Notes under the pieces: generated by a model
Databases searched by the model: none
Seen by the model: the letters and a program-made list of their open reading frames with translations, nothing else
Told to the model about the DNA's origin: nothing
Shown here: in pieces, positions 10,097 to 17,708 of the stretch
Layout of the letters: the number at the start of each line of letters is the position of its first letter
How positions within the stretch are numbered: position 1 is the stretch's first letter
Assembly: GCF_046600735.1 (NCBI RefSeq)
Contig: NZ_JBJMAW010000005.1
Span: forward strand, 124,001-188,000
Origin: Novilysobacter_A longmucuonensis
GTDB lineage: Bacteria > Pseudomonadota > Gammaproteobacteria > Xanthomonadales > Xanthomonadaceae
DNA: 64,000 nucleotides
Direction of reading: 5' to 3'
Translations under genes and position numbers: made by a program

Positions 10097-11541
10097 GGCG
10101 GCGACAGTTCGCGTTCCAGCTCCAGTCGCCAGTCTTGCAACCGGTCCAGTAGCGCGAGCGCCGAAGCACTTCCGGACCGTTGCGCGCGCAGCAGCGCAAG
10201 TTCGACATCGAAGCTATCGAAGCTGTACTCCGACAATACGCCAGGCTCCTGCAGTCGGCGTCGGCGGTAGTCGTCCCAGCGCGTGCGCTCGTCGGTCGAC
10301 AGCGTCTCCGGCCAGTTGCGTGCGCGGTAGCGGAACAGCAGCTCCGGCATGCGCGGGTCGCGGAAACCGAACGCGCGCTGCCCCAGTGCTTCGGGCGGCG
10401 TGCCGCGCACCTGGCGGAACAGGCGCTTGTCGCCGTCGGCTATGAAGCCATCGTAGAGCGCGGCATCGACGTCCGACGGCAGGCGTTCGCGTTCGCCGGC
10501 AAACACCCGTCGCACTTTTTCGACCAGTGCCGGCCCGGCTTCACGAATGCGTGCCGCGCGCAGCTCGGCCTCGGCCTGATCGATGCAGAGCCGCGCGAAG
10601 TCGGTCTCGCGCAGGTGCGACCAGGAGACCAGCGCCGGACAGCGGTTGAGGTGCACTTCCTTGAGCGCGATGCGGCTTTCACCCTCCGGCAGATCGGCGG
10701 CCGGGATGTACAGGCGCTCGGCGATCTGATCGGCGTCCAGCGCGATCAGGCGATCCGGCTCCTGGGTCAGGTCGAACACGATCACCCGGCTGTCGATGCG
10801 CGGGTTGCGCGCCAGCGGCAGGATCGGCGCGGCGCACATGCGGCTGGCCGGGAATCGCTGCGAGACGTGAAGCGCCGGCGTCATTGCGATCGTGTCGAGC
10901 AGGGTGGCGCAATGGCGCTTGTCGCGCAGCCGCAGCGAGTAGCCCCACAGCTTCGGCTGGGCCGCCTTGAACTTCCGGGCCAGGCCGATCAGCGCGCGCA
11001 CGTCCGACAATGCCTCGTGCGCATCGCCTTGGCGTACGCCGTTGGCCTCGGCCAGGTGCTCGAGCTTGAACGAGGTGGCGCCGTCCTCGCGTTTGGGCCA
11101 GACCAGTCCCTCGGGGCGCAGGGCGTGGGCCAGGCGCAGCACGTCGAGCAGGTCCCAGCGGCAGTTGCCGCCGCGCCATTCGCGCTCGTAGGCATCGAAG
11201 AAGTTGCGGAACAGGCCGTGGCGGATGAACTCGTCGTCGAAACGCAGCGAGTTGTAGCCGAGGCTGCAGGTCTCCGGGCGCGACATTTCCTCGAAGATCA
11301 GGGCGAACGCATCGGCTTCGGTCATGCCATCGCGAAGCGCCTGCTGCGGGGCGATGCCGGTGATCAGGGTGGCGACCGGCGAGGGCAGCAGGTCGCCCGC
11401 GGGTTTGACGAAGATGCTGATCGGCTTGCCGATCTCGTTGAGTTCGGCGTCGGTGCGGATCGCGGCAAATTGTGCGATGCGCGTCCGGCGCGGGTCGGCG
11501 CCGAAGGTTTCCAGGTCGTAGAACAGAAAGCTGGCGGGCAT
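10093..11541 (-). CDS. sbcB: Exodeoxyribonuclease I
   Basis: 3'-5' exonuclease on single-stranded DNA, used in recombination and mismatch repair. The N-terminal DEDDh nuclease domain starts immediately with FLFYDLETFG (first Asp and Glu) and includes CSLGYNSLRFDDEFIRHGLF, with the following HEALSDVRALIGLA motif supplying the last His and Asp. The SH3-like and helical ExoI C-terminal domains follow. The 482-residue length is as in E. coli. It lies just downstream of kmo on the same strand, separated by a palindromic repeat, so co-transcription is uncertain. Its stop codon lies within a repeat arm. Confidence 0.93.
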   Translation of the reverse strand: MPASFLFYDLETFGADPRRTRIAQFAAIRTDAELNEIGKPISIFVKPAGDLLPSPVATLITGIAPQQALRDGMTEADAFALIFEEMSRPETCSLGYNSLRFDDEFIRHGLFRNFFDAYEREWRGGNCRWDLLDVLRLAHALRPEGLVWPKREDGATSFKLEHLAEANGVRQGDAHEALSDVRALIGLARKFKAAQPKLWGYSLRLRDKRHCATLLDTIAMTPALHVSQRFPASRMCAAPILPLARNPRIDSRVIVFDLTQEPDRLIALDADQIAERLYIPAADLPEGESRIALKEVHLNRCPALVSWSHLRETDFARLCIDQAEAELRAARIREAGPALVEKVRRVFAGERERLPSDVDAALYDGFIADGDKRLFRQVRGTPPEALGQRAFGFRDPRMPELLFRYRARNWPETLSTDERTRWDDYRRRRLQEPGVLSEYSFDSFDVELALLRAQRSGSASALALLDRLQDWRLELERELSPP

Positions 11542-11566
11542 ACGTCCATCTTCGCATTGATGCGCT

Positions 11567-11648
11567 GTAGGAGCGGCTTCAGCCGCGAAGAGGATCGTGA
11601 GCCGGCGTCGGTGGCCGCCATCTCTTCGCGGCTGAAGCCGCTCCTACA
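11567..11648. repeat. Palindromic repeat, GGCTTCAGCCGCGA family
   Basis: Near-perfect inverted repeat, arms GTAGGAGCGGCTTCAGCCGC and complement, separated by about 35 bases. The TAG stop codon of kmo (11644-11646, minus strand) is the TAG of the right arm, so the repeat has moved into the 3' end of the gene or replaced its original end. Confidence 0.9.
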
Positions 11649-13023
11649 GCGGCGAGGCAGTTCCGGCGGGCAGGCGCGGCAATCGCTTTGCCACGATCGC
11701 ATCGACCGCATCCCAATCCAGCGTCTCCAGGTTGTCATGACCGCGGGTCAGCTCGACCAGCAGCTCGCGCTGGACGTTGCCGCGCTGCAGCGCGAGTGCA
11801 TAAGGCAGGCGCTGGAAGGTGACCATCGCGTAGCGCGGCACGAACCGCTCCGGGTGCCGTTCGGCCAGCTGCCGCTCCAGCGCCCGCTGCAGAAGGTAGT
11901 CGTCGTCATCGACGCGATCGCGCATCTCAAGATAGTTCTCCAGCGCCATGGCCTGGATCGCCCGCGCATTGGGCAGTCGCTCGGCCTGGAATCCGGAAAA
12001 TGCGGAGGCACGGTCATCCGTGGCATCCAGGTGCTCGGCCAGGGCGACGCAGTCCTCGAACGCGCAGTTCATGCCCTGGCCGTGGAACGGCACCATCGCG
12101 TGGGCGGCGTCGCCCAGCAGCACCGCGCGTTGATCCAGGTGCCAGCGATCCAGGTACAGCGTGCCCAGCAGGCCGGTCGGATTGCGTTCGAAGTCGCGCT
12201 CCAGCTGCGGTATCAGCGGCAGCGCATCGCTGAAGTCGCTGGCGAACAGCGCGCGTGCGTCCGCGCCGGTGCGGACGGTCTGGAAGCTCGGGTCGCCTTC
12301 GTTTGGTAGAAACAGCGTCACGGTGAACGTGCGCCCGTCGTTGGGCAACGCGATGCACATGTAGCGGCCGCGCGGCCAGATGTGCAGCGCGTTGGGCTCG
12401 ATGCTGAAGCCGCCATCGGCGGTCGGCGGGATCTCCAGCTCCTTGTAGGAGTGCCCGAGGAACTCGGTGCGCTCGCCGAGTTCACAGCGTGCCTTCATCG
12501 CACCCCGCAGCGACGATCCCGCGCCGTCGGCACCCACCAGGCTCTCGAAGTCGATGACGTGGCTGCTGCCATCGCGGTCATCGGCCAGGCATGCGGTCCG
12601 CGCATCGAAATCGACCGATGCCAGAGCGCGGTTGAAGTGCAGCCTCGCCCCGGCGCGCTCGGCGATGTCGAGCAACACCACGTTGAGCTGGCCGCGGTGG
12701 ACCGACCAGATCACTTCGCTGTCGTCGCGGCCGTAACGTTGCAGGGCGGTCCGGCCATCGGCGAAGTGGACCATGCGGCCGCGCATCATCACCGCCTGCG
12801 CCATCACCGCATCGTCGGCGCCGGCCAGCCGCAATGCATGCAGGCCGCGCTCGGCCAGGGCCAGATTGATCGAACGGCCGCCTTCGTAGCCCTTCAGGCG
12901 CGGATCGCCGCGCTTCTCGTAGACATCGACCCGCCAACCGTACCGCGCCAGCAGGGTCGCGAGCAGGGCGCCCGCGAGACCGGCGCCAATAAGGGTGATG
13001 TGTCGGTTCTGATTGGACTTCAA
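11644..13023 (-). CDS. kmo: Kynurenine 3-monooxygenase
   Basis: FAD-dependent aromatic hydroxylase converting L-kynurenine to 3-hydroxykynurenine with NADPH and oxygen. The protein (459 residues, normal length) begins with the Rossmann motif ITLIGAGLAGALLA. It has YEGGRSINLALAERG and the FAD-ribose motif LLGDAAHAMVPFHGQGMNCAFED typical of the family (quoted here as LLGDAAHAMVPFHGQG). It is the last gene of the minus-strand kynurenine block, 135 bp after kynU. The stop codon falls inside a palindromic repeat. A half-palindrome of the CATTCCCGCG type lies just upstream at 13041-13063. Confidence 0.94.
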   Translation of the reverse strand: MKSNQNRHITLIGAGLAGALLATLLARYGWRVDVYEKRGDPRLKGYEGGRSINLALAERGLHALRLAGADDAVMAQAVMMRGRMVHFADGRTALQRYGRDDSEVIWSVHRGQLNVVLLDIAERAGARLHFNRALASVDFDARTACLADDRDGSSHVIDFESLVGADGAGSSLRGAMKARCELGERTEFLGHSYKELEIPPTADGGFSIEPNALHIWPRGRYMCIALPNDGRTFTVTLFLPNEGDPSFQTVRTGADARALFASDFSDALPLIPQLERDFERNPTGLLGTLYLDRWHLDQRAVLLGDAAHAMVPFHGQGMNCAFEDCVALAEHLDATDDRASAFSGFQAERLPNARAIQAMALENYLEMRDRVDDDDYLLQRALERQLAERHPERFVPRYAMVTFQRLPYALALQRGNVQRELLVELTRGHDNLETLDWDAVDAIVAKRLPRLPAGTASPL

Positions 13024-13040
13024 GGTGCTCCCTTTATGCT

Positions 13041-13063
13041 GTCATTCCCGCGCAGGCGGGACT
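13041..13063. repeat. Half copy of the GTCATTCCCGCG repeat family
   Basis: Short segment GTCATTCCCGCGCAGGCGGG with a small CCCGC/GCGGG hairpin between kynU and kmo. It matches one end of the element inserted in glgB (51501-51609) and the palindrome at 26619-26650. Confidence 0.6.
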
Positions 13064-13158
13064 CCTTGCCGAAGACCTATCCGATGATCGCGGACCAGAG
13101 ATCCTGCCACCAAGGATTGCTTGCCTGAATCAGCCGACGCTTCCAGGCGCGGACGGCT

Positions 13159-14436
13159 TCAAGAGCTGGCTGTCTGCCACTGTTCCACTACCCGCGCAAA
13201 CCGCAACACATCGGCATGCGTGTTGTAGAGCGGGGTCGGAGAGATGCGGATCACGTCGGGCTCTCGCCAGTCGCCGAGCACGCCGTTCGCCGCCAGATAG
13301 TCGAACAACGCGCGCCCCCGTTCATGGCCGCCGACCACGCGCAGCGAGAGCTGGCAGCCGCGCCTCTCCGGCCCGGCCGGCGTCACGATCTGCAGGGTGT
13401 CCAGCAGGCGCGCACGGATCAGCGCTTCCAGGTATCCGGTCAGTCGGCGCGATTTGTCGCGCAGGGCCCGCATGCCGACACGGTCGAACAGCTCGAGCGA
13501 GGCGCGCAGCGGCGCCAGCCCGAGGATCGGCGGATTGCTGAGCTGCCAGCCTTCCGCGCCGGGTGTCGGCACGAACTCCGGTGCCATGCGGAAGCGGGTC
13601 GAGGCCTCATGGCCCCACCAGCCGGCGAGGCGCGGCCGCTCGGTCTGCGCGTGGCGCTCATGGATGAAGCAGCCGGCGACCGCGCCCGGCCCGCTGTTGA
13701 GATACTTGTAGTGGCACCACACTGCGAAATCGGCGTTGCTGTCGTGCAGCGCCAGCTCGAGGTTGCCGACTGCGTGCGCCAGGTCGAAGCCGCACACCGC
13801 GCCCTGGGCGTGGGTCAGCCGGACGATTTCGGCGATATCGAACGCCTGGCCGCTGCGGTACTGAACGCCCGGCCATAACACCAGCGCCAGGCGCGGGCCG
13901 TGTTCGGCGATGGCGCCTGCAATCGCGGCCATCGAGAACGTGCCCTCGGGCTCGTCGGGTTGCAGTTCGATCAGCTCGCTGGCCGGATCGAAGCCGTGGT
14001 GGGTGAGCTGCGACGCGACCGCGTGGCGGTCGGATGGAAATGCGCCGGCCTCGATCAGGATCGCCGGGCGCTCGCGAGTGGGCCGGTAGAAGCTGGCCAT
14101 CATGAAATGCAGGTTGGCGGTCAACGAGTTCATCGCCACCACTTCCGAGGGCCTCGCGCCGACCACGCGCGCCAGGGGCTCGCGCATCAGCTCGTGGTAG
14201 GTCATCCACTGCGCCGGCCCGGTGAAGTGGCCCTCGACCGCAGCGCTCGCCCAGCTGTCGAGCACCTGCTCGACATGGGCACGCGCACCGCGCGGCTGCA
14301 GGCCGAGCGAGTTGCCGACGAAGTAGGCCTGCTCGGCATCGCCGTGGCGGGGGATATGGAATTGGTCGCGCAGCGTCGGCAACGGATCATTGGCGTCGAG
14401 CGCGCGGGCGTGGTCTTGGGAGAAAAGATCGGTCAC
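13159..14436 (-). CDS. kynU: Kynureninase
   Basis: PLP enzyme that cleaves 3-hydroxykynurenine (or kynurenine) to 3-hydroxyanthranilate (or anthranilate) plus alanine. Fold-type I features are visible: YFVGNSLGLQPRGARAHVEQ near the N-terminus, the PLP-binding aspartate in GFDLAHAVGN, and the Schiff-base lysine in CHYKYLNSGPG. The open frame extends to 14562 through repeat sequence. The GTG at 14436 (VTDLFSQDHA) gives 425 residues, the usual size, and avoids overlap with nbaD, so it is preferred. It lies between nbaD and kmo in the catabolic block. Confidence 0.93.
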   Translation of the reverse strand: MTDLFSQDHARALDANDPLPTLRDQFHIPRHGDAEQAYFVGNSLGLQPRGARAHVEQVLDSWASAAVEGHFTGPAQWMTYHELMREPLARVVGARPSEVVAMNSLTANLHFMMASFYRPTRERPAILIEAGAFPSDRHAVASQLTHHGFDPASELIELQPDEPEGTFSMAAIAGAIAEHGPRLALVLWPGVQYRSGQAFDIAEIVRLTHAQGAVCGFDLAHAVGNLELALHDSNADFAVWCHYKYLNSGPGAVAGCFIHERHAQTERPRLAGWWGHEASTRFRMAPEFVPTPGAEGWQLSNPPILGLAPLRASLELFDRVGMRALRDKSRRLTGYLEALIRARLLDTLQIVTPAGPERRGCQLSLRVVGGHERGRALFDYLAANGVLGDWREPDVIRISPTPLYNTHADVLRFARVVEQWQTASS

Positions 14437-14452
14437 GGTGCAGCGGTTTCCT

Positions 14453-14516
14453 GTAGGAGCGCCCCATGGGCGCGATTGTCTGCTTCGGGTGTTCGCGCAG
14501 GTCGGGGCGCCGCTAG
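14453..14516. repeat. Degenerate palindromic repeat, GCCCCATGGGC family
   Basis: The left arm GTAGGAGCGCCCCATGGGCG is intact. The right arm is reduced to GGGGCGCCGCTAGG (canonical GGGGCGCTCCTACA). The TAG stop of nbaD (14513-14515, minus strand) lies in the decayed arm. Confidence 0.7.
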
Positions 14517-15523
14517 GCGAACCGCGACTTCGGCAAACCGAGCCACTCCAGCGCGGTGCCATGGTAGAGCCGAGCTTGCTCGGCTTCGTTCAGATCGAGC
14601 GAAGCGATGCCTGCGCCCGGCGCCTGTTCGCCCAGCGGGAACGGATAGTCGGTACCCAGCATCACCCGCGACACGCCGCAGGTGTCGAGCAGGTATCGCA
14701 GCGCACGATCATCGGCGACCCACGAGTCGAAATACATGCGCTCCAGGTACTCACGCGGGTTGCGTGGATTGTCGGTGGCGACCAGGTCCGGGCGCATGTT
14801 GAAGCCGTGTTCGATGCGGCCGATCGTGTAGGGAAAACTGCCACCGCCATGCGCCATGCAGATCTTCAGCTTCGGCAGGCGCTCCAGCACGCCGCCGAAC
14901 ACCAGGCTGCAGGCCGCGCGCGACTGCTCGGCCGGCATGCCGACCAGCCAGGGCAGCCAGTACTTGGGCATCGATGCGGTGCCCATCATGTCCCAGGGAT
15001 GCACCAGGATGGCCGCGCCGAGTTCGCTGGCGGCCTGGAAGAACTCGAACAGCTCCGGCGCGTCCAGGTTCCAGTCGTTGACGTGGCTGCCGATCTGCAC
15101 GCCCTGCAGCCCGAGCTGGTCCATGCAGCGCTCCAGTTCCTGCACCGCCAGGCGCGGCGACTGCAGCGGCACGGTGCCAATGCCGGCGTAGTGCCGCGGA
15201 TGGGCGTTGCAGGCGTCGGCCATGTGGTCGTTGAGCGCCTGGTGCAGCTCCAGCGCGTGGTGCGGTTTCGCCCAATAGCTGAACATCACCGGCACCGTGC
15301 TCAGCACCTGCACCTGCACCCCAAAACGCGCGTAGTCCTCCATGCGCTCGGTCGCATCCCAGGTCTTGGACCAGATCTCGCGGAAGAACTTGCCATCCTT
15401 GTAGATGCGGTGGCGGCCGTCGTCGGTGTGATGGATCACCGGGAAACGCGCATCGCCGTACTTGCGCGCCAGATCAGGCCAGTCGCGCGGCAGGTAATGG
15501 GCGTGGATGTCGATTTTCAGCAT
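14513..15523 (-). CDS. nbaD: 2-amino-3-carboxymuconate-6-semialdehyde decarboxylase
   Basis: Zinc-dependent amidohydrolase-fold decarboxylase (ACMSD) that removes CO2 from the unstable ring-opened product of 3-hydroxyanthranilate, yielding 2-aminomuconate semialdehyde and diverting it from quinolinate. The metal-binding pair is at the very start (IDIHAHYLP, His-7 and His-9), with a third ligand in ILVHPWDMMG and the C-terminal aspartate in MLGTDYPFPLGE. Length (336) matches the Pseudomonas enzyme. It sits between nbaC and kynU on the minus strand; a divergent palindrome separates it from nbaC. Confidence 0.94.
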   Translation of the reverse strand: MLKIDIHAHYLPRDWPDLARKYGDARFPVIHHTDDGRHRIYKDGKFFREIWSKTWDATERMEDYARFGVQVQVLSTVPVMFSYWAKPHHALELHQALNDHMADACNAHPRHYAGIGTVPLQSPRLAVQELERCMDQLGLQGVQIGSHVNDWNLDAPELFEFFQAASELGAAILVHPWDMMGTASMPKYWLPWLVGMPAEQSRAACSLVFGGVLERLPKLKICMAHGGGSFPYTIGRIEHGFNMRPDLVATDNPRNPREYLERMYFDSWVADDRALRYLLDTCGVSRVMLGTDYPFPLGEQAPGAGIASLDLNEAEQARLYHGTALEWLGLPKSRFA

Positions 15524-15550
15524 GGGTGGGTGGTGCTCAAAAGGCTGTTT

Positions 15551-15682
15551 TGACGCGGATCAACGCGGATGGACACGGATGAAAGCGGTTCGAACGGATA
15601 CGACGGGTGCCGCGGTGTCACCGCCCCAGTTTCTATCATCCTTATCTGCTTATCCGCGTTTCATCCGCGTCGATCCGCGTCA
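15551..15682. repeat. Inverted repeat built of CGCGGATCAACGCGGAT motifs
   Basis: Left arm GACGCGGATCAACGCGGATG plus GACACGGATGAAA, right arm TTTCATCCGCGTCGATCCGC ending GTCAG, about 65 bases between. It fills the gap between nbaD and nbaC. It is a different family from the GTAGGAGC repeats. Confidence 0.75.
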
Positions 15683-15689
15683 GAAGCTC

Positions 15690-16223
15690 TTAGGCATCCG
15701 GCGCGTCGTACTTGTCAGGCGCCGGATTCAGATGCCCGCAATTGCCACAGGTGCGGTGCTCGCGCGAGGAGTAGAAACGCTCGAACACCGGCGGGAAGTC
15801 CCGTTCGATGTCGTGCAGATGGAAGAACTCCTCGTACAGCTTGGTGTTGCAGCGCTCGCAGAACCACATCAGGCCGTCGTCCTCGTGCGCCAGGCGCTTG
15901 CGCTCGATCACCAGGCCGACCGAGTCTGGCATTCGTTGCGGAGAATGCGGGACGCGTGGCGGCAGCAGGAAGGTCTCGCCGGCGCGGATCGGGATGTCAC
16001 GTACGCGGCCGTCCTCCTGGATACGCAGCACCATCTCGCCTTCCAACTGGTAGAACCACTCCGGGCCCTCGTCGACGTGGTAGTCGGTGCGCTGGTTGGG
16101 GCCGCCGACCGCCATCACGATGAAGTCGCCGTCGAACATGCATTTGTTGCCGACCGGCGGCTTCAGCAGGTGCCGGTTTTCGTCGATCCAGGCTTGCAGG
16201 TTGAACGCCGCGGGAAGAGACAT
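15690..16223 (-). CDS. nbaC: 3-hydroxyanthranilate 3,4-dioxygenase
   Basis: Non-heme Fe(II) cupin that opens the ring of 3-hydroxyanthranilate to 2-amino-3-carboxymuconate semialdehyde, the substrate of the next enzyme in the block. Iron ligands can be placed at His-49, Glu-55 (YHVDEGPEW) and His-93 (PPRVPHSPQ). The C-terminal rubredoxin-like metal site of the bacterial enzymes is intact: CERC (Cys-122, Cys-125) and CGNC (Cys-159, Cys-162). The 177-residue length is normal. Confidence 0.95.
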   Translation of the reverse strand: MSLPAAFNLQAWIDENRHLLKPPVGNKCMFDGDFIVMAVGGPNQRTDYHVDEGPEWFYQLEGEMVLRIQEDGRVRDIPIRAGETFLLPPRVPHSPQRMPDSVGLVIERKRLAHEDDGLMWFCERCNTKLYEEFFHLHDIERDFPPVFERFYSSREHRTCGNCGHLNPAPDKYDAPDA

Positions 16224-16246
16224 GTTGGTTTCTCGTCGTTGCTTTC

Positions 16247-16312
16247 GTAGGAGCGGCTTCAGCCGCGGTGGACATTCCGGGGCCGATGATCGCGGCTGAA
16301 GCCGCTCCTACA
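16247..16312. repeat. Palindromic repeat, GGCTTCAGCCGCGA family
   Basis: Short-spaced copy: arms GTAGGAGCGGCTTCAGCCGC and complement separated by about 25 bases. It lies between nbaF and nbaC. Confidence 0.88.
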
Positions 16313-16327
16313 GGGGCGCATCCGATT

Positions 16328-16753
16328 TCAGTCCTTCAGTCGGGCGATGCACTTGAGTTCGATCGCGATCGGGGTCGGCAGTGCGCTGATGCCGAGCGTG
16401 GTGCGGCACGGGGCGGCGCCGGCGTCGGGAAAATACTCGGCCCAGATCGCGTTGTAGGCCTTGAAGTCGCGCGCCATGTCGGTGAGGTAGACGGTCACGT
16501 CGGCCAGGTCGTCCCAGCGCGCGCCACTGGCTTCCAGTACCGCGCGTACGTTGGCGAATACGGCGCGGGTCTGGGCTTCGATGTCGTAGTCGACCAGGCG
16601 ACCTTCGGCATCGTGCACGTTGCCGGCGATGGCGTTGCTGGCCGGGTCGCGCGGGCCGATACCGGACAGGAACAGCAGTCCGCCGACCCGGCGCGCGTGC
16701 GGGTACAGGCCGACTGGCGCGGGTGCGCCGGAGGCGTGGATCGCGTCAGCCAT
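16328..16753 (-). CDS. nbaF: RidA-family 2-aminomuconate deaminase
   Basis: RidA/YjgF-family protein of 141 residues with the family pattern GLLFLSGIGPRDPAS and DVTVYLTDMARDFKAYNAIW, ending PTPIAIELKCIARL. RidA proteins hydrolyse enamines/imines. The location between 2-aminomuconate semialdehyde dehydrogenase, carbonic anhydrase and 3-hydroxyanthranilate dioxygenase makes 2-aminomuconate deaminase, giving 4-oxalocrotonate and ammonia, the likely role. From the sequence alone it could also be a general 2-aminoacrylate deaminase. The start at 16753 is 46 bases after the carbonic anhydrase stop. Confidence 0.82.
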   Translation of the reverse strand: MADAIHASGAPAPVGLYPHARRVGGLLFLSGIGPRDPASNAIAGNVHDAEGRLVDYDIEAQTRAVFANVRAVLEASGARWDDLADVTVYLTDMARDFKAYNAIWAEYFPDAGAAPCRTTLGISALPTPIAIELKCIARLKD

Positions 16754-16798
16754 CGTGCGGCTCCAGGGTGGTGCCCATCTTGCAGCGGTGCTCCATGG

Positions 16799-17461
16799 TC
16801 ATCGGTCTTCGCGATCGGTCTGGATGCGCGCCAGCGCGTCGGCGTAGGTATCCGGCAGCCGGTCGGGCGCATCGATGTCGATCCCCAGGTCATGCACGCG
16901 GCCATCGCGCAGGGTGTACACCCAGCCGTGCACCGACACCGGCTGGCCGCGGCTCCACGCGTCGCGCACGACCGTGGTGTGGCAGACATTCACCACCTGC
17001 TCGAGTACGTTCAACTCGCACAGGCGGTCGTGGCGGATCTCCTCGTCGGCGAAGGCGCGTAGGGCCGGCGCGTGCTTTTCGGCGACGTCGGTCACGTGGC
17101 GGATCCAGTTGTCCGCCAAGCCCACCCGCTTGCGGTGCAGCGCCGCGTGCACGCCGCCGCAGCCGTAGTGGCCGACCACCAGGATGTGCTCGACCTTCAA
17201 GACGTCGATCGCGAACTGGATGACCGAAAGGCAGTTCAGATCGGTATGGACCACGACGTTGGCGATGTTGCGGTGGACGAACACCTCGCCCGGCGCCACG
17301 TCGATGATCTGGTTGGCCGGCACCCGCGAATCGGAGCAGCCGATCCACAGGAACTTCGGGGCCTGCTGGCGGGACAGGCGCTCGAAGAAGCCCGGATCTT
17401 CCGCGTTGACGCGGTCGGCCCATTCGCGGTTCTTGCGCAGCAGTTCGGACAGGGAGTTCAT
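16799..17461 (-). CDS. can: Beta-class carbonic anhydrase
   Basis: Interconverts CO2 and bicarbonate in the cytoplasm. The zinc ligands and the Asp-Arg dyad are present: CSDSR (Cys-42, Asp-44, Arg-46), then HYGCGG (His-98, Cys-101). ATG at 17461 gives 220 residues, the normal size; the frame continues 15 codons upstream but overlaps the preceding gene. It is placed inside the kynurenine block, 7 bases after the small membrane protein and ahead of the deaminase. The decarboxylase NbaD of the same block releases CO2, so a link to CO2 handling is a reasonable inference, not shown. Confidence 0.94.
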   Translation of the reverse strand: MNSLSELLRKNREWADRVNAEDPGFFERLSRQQAPKFLWIGCSDSRVPANQIIDVAPGEVFVHRNIANVVVHTDLNCLSVIQFAIDVLKVEHILVVGHYGCGGVHAALHRKRVGLADNWIRHVTDVAEKHAPALRAFADEEIRHDRLCELNVLEQVVNVCHTTVVRDAWSRGQPVSVHGWVYTLRDGRVHDLGIDIDAPDRLPDTYADALARIQTDREDR

Positions 17462-17468
17462 CAGCGGC

Positions 17469-17708
17469 TTACTCCTGCGGACTTTCGAAAGACATGCGGC
17501 GAACAAACCACCGGCTGACGCCGCCGACCCAGGCCAGCATCAGTCCGGACAAGACCCAGGGGGCGAGCGCGGCGGCGAACAGCCGCGCGACCGGCCACTG
17601 CATGCCCAGCAACCACACACCGACTGCCACGGCCGCAGCCAGCAACGCGATGGCGTAGCCGACCGTGCGCAGGACGCCCAGCAGATCGATAACCGAGGTC
17701 TTTTTCAT
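17469..17708 (-). CDS. Small two-helix membrane protein of unknown function
   Basis: 79 residues with two strongly hydrophobic segments (about residues 16-35 and 42-62) and short charged ends (MKKTS at the start, RRMSFESPQE at the end). I do not recognise a family. Its ATG (17706-17708) begins on the base after the TGA of the aldehyde dehydrogenase, and its stop is 7 bases before the carbonic anhydrase start. It is therefore almost certainly translated from the same mRNA. A membrane role next to a carbonic anhydrase suggests tethering or transport, but there is no motif to support either. Confidence 0.72.
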   Translation of the reverse strand: MKKTSVIDLLGVLRTVGYAIALLAAAVAVGVWLLGMQWPVARLFAAALAPWVLSGLMLAWVGGVSRWFVRRMSFESPQE

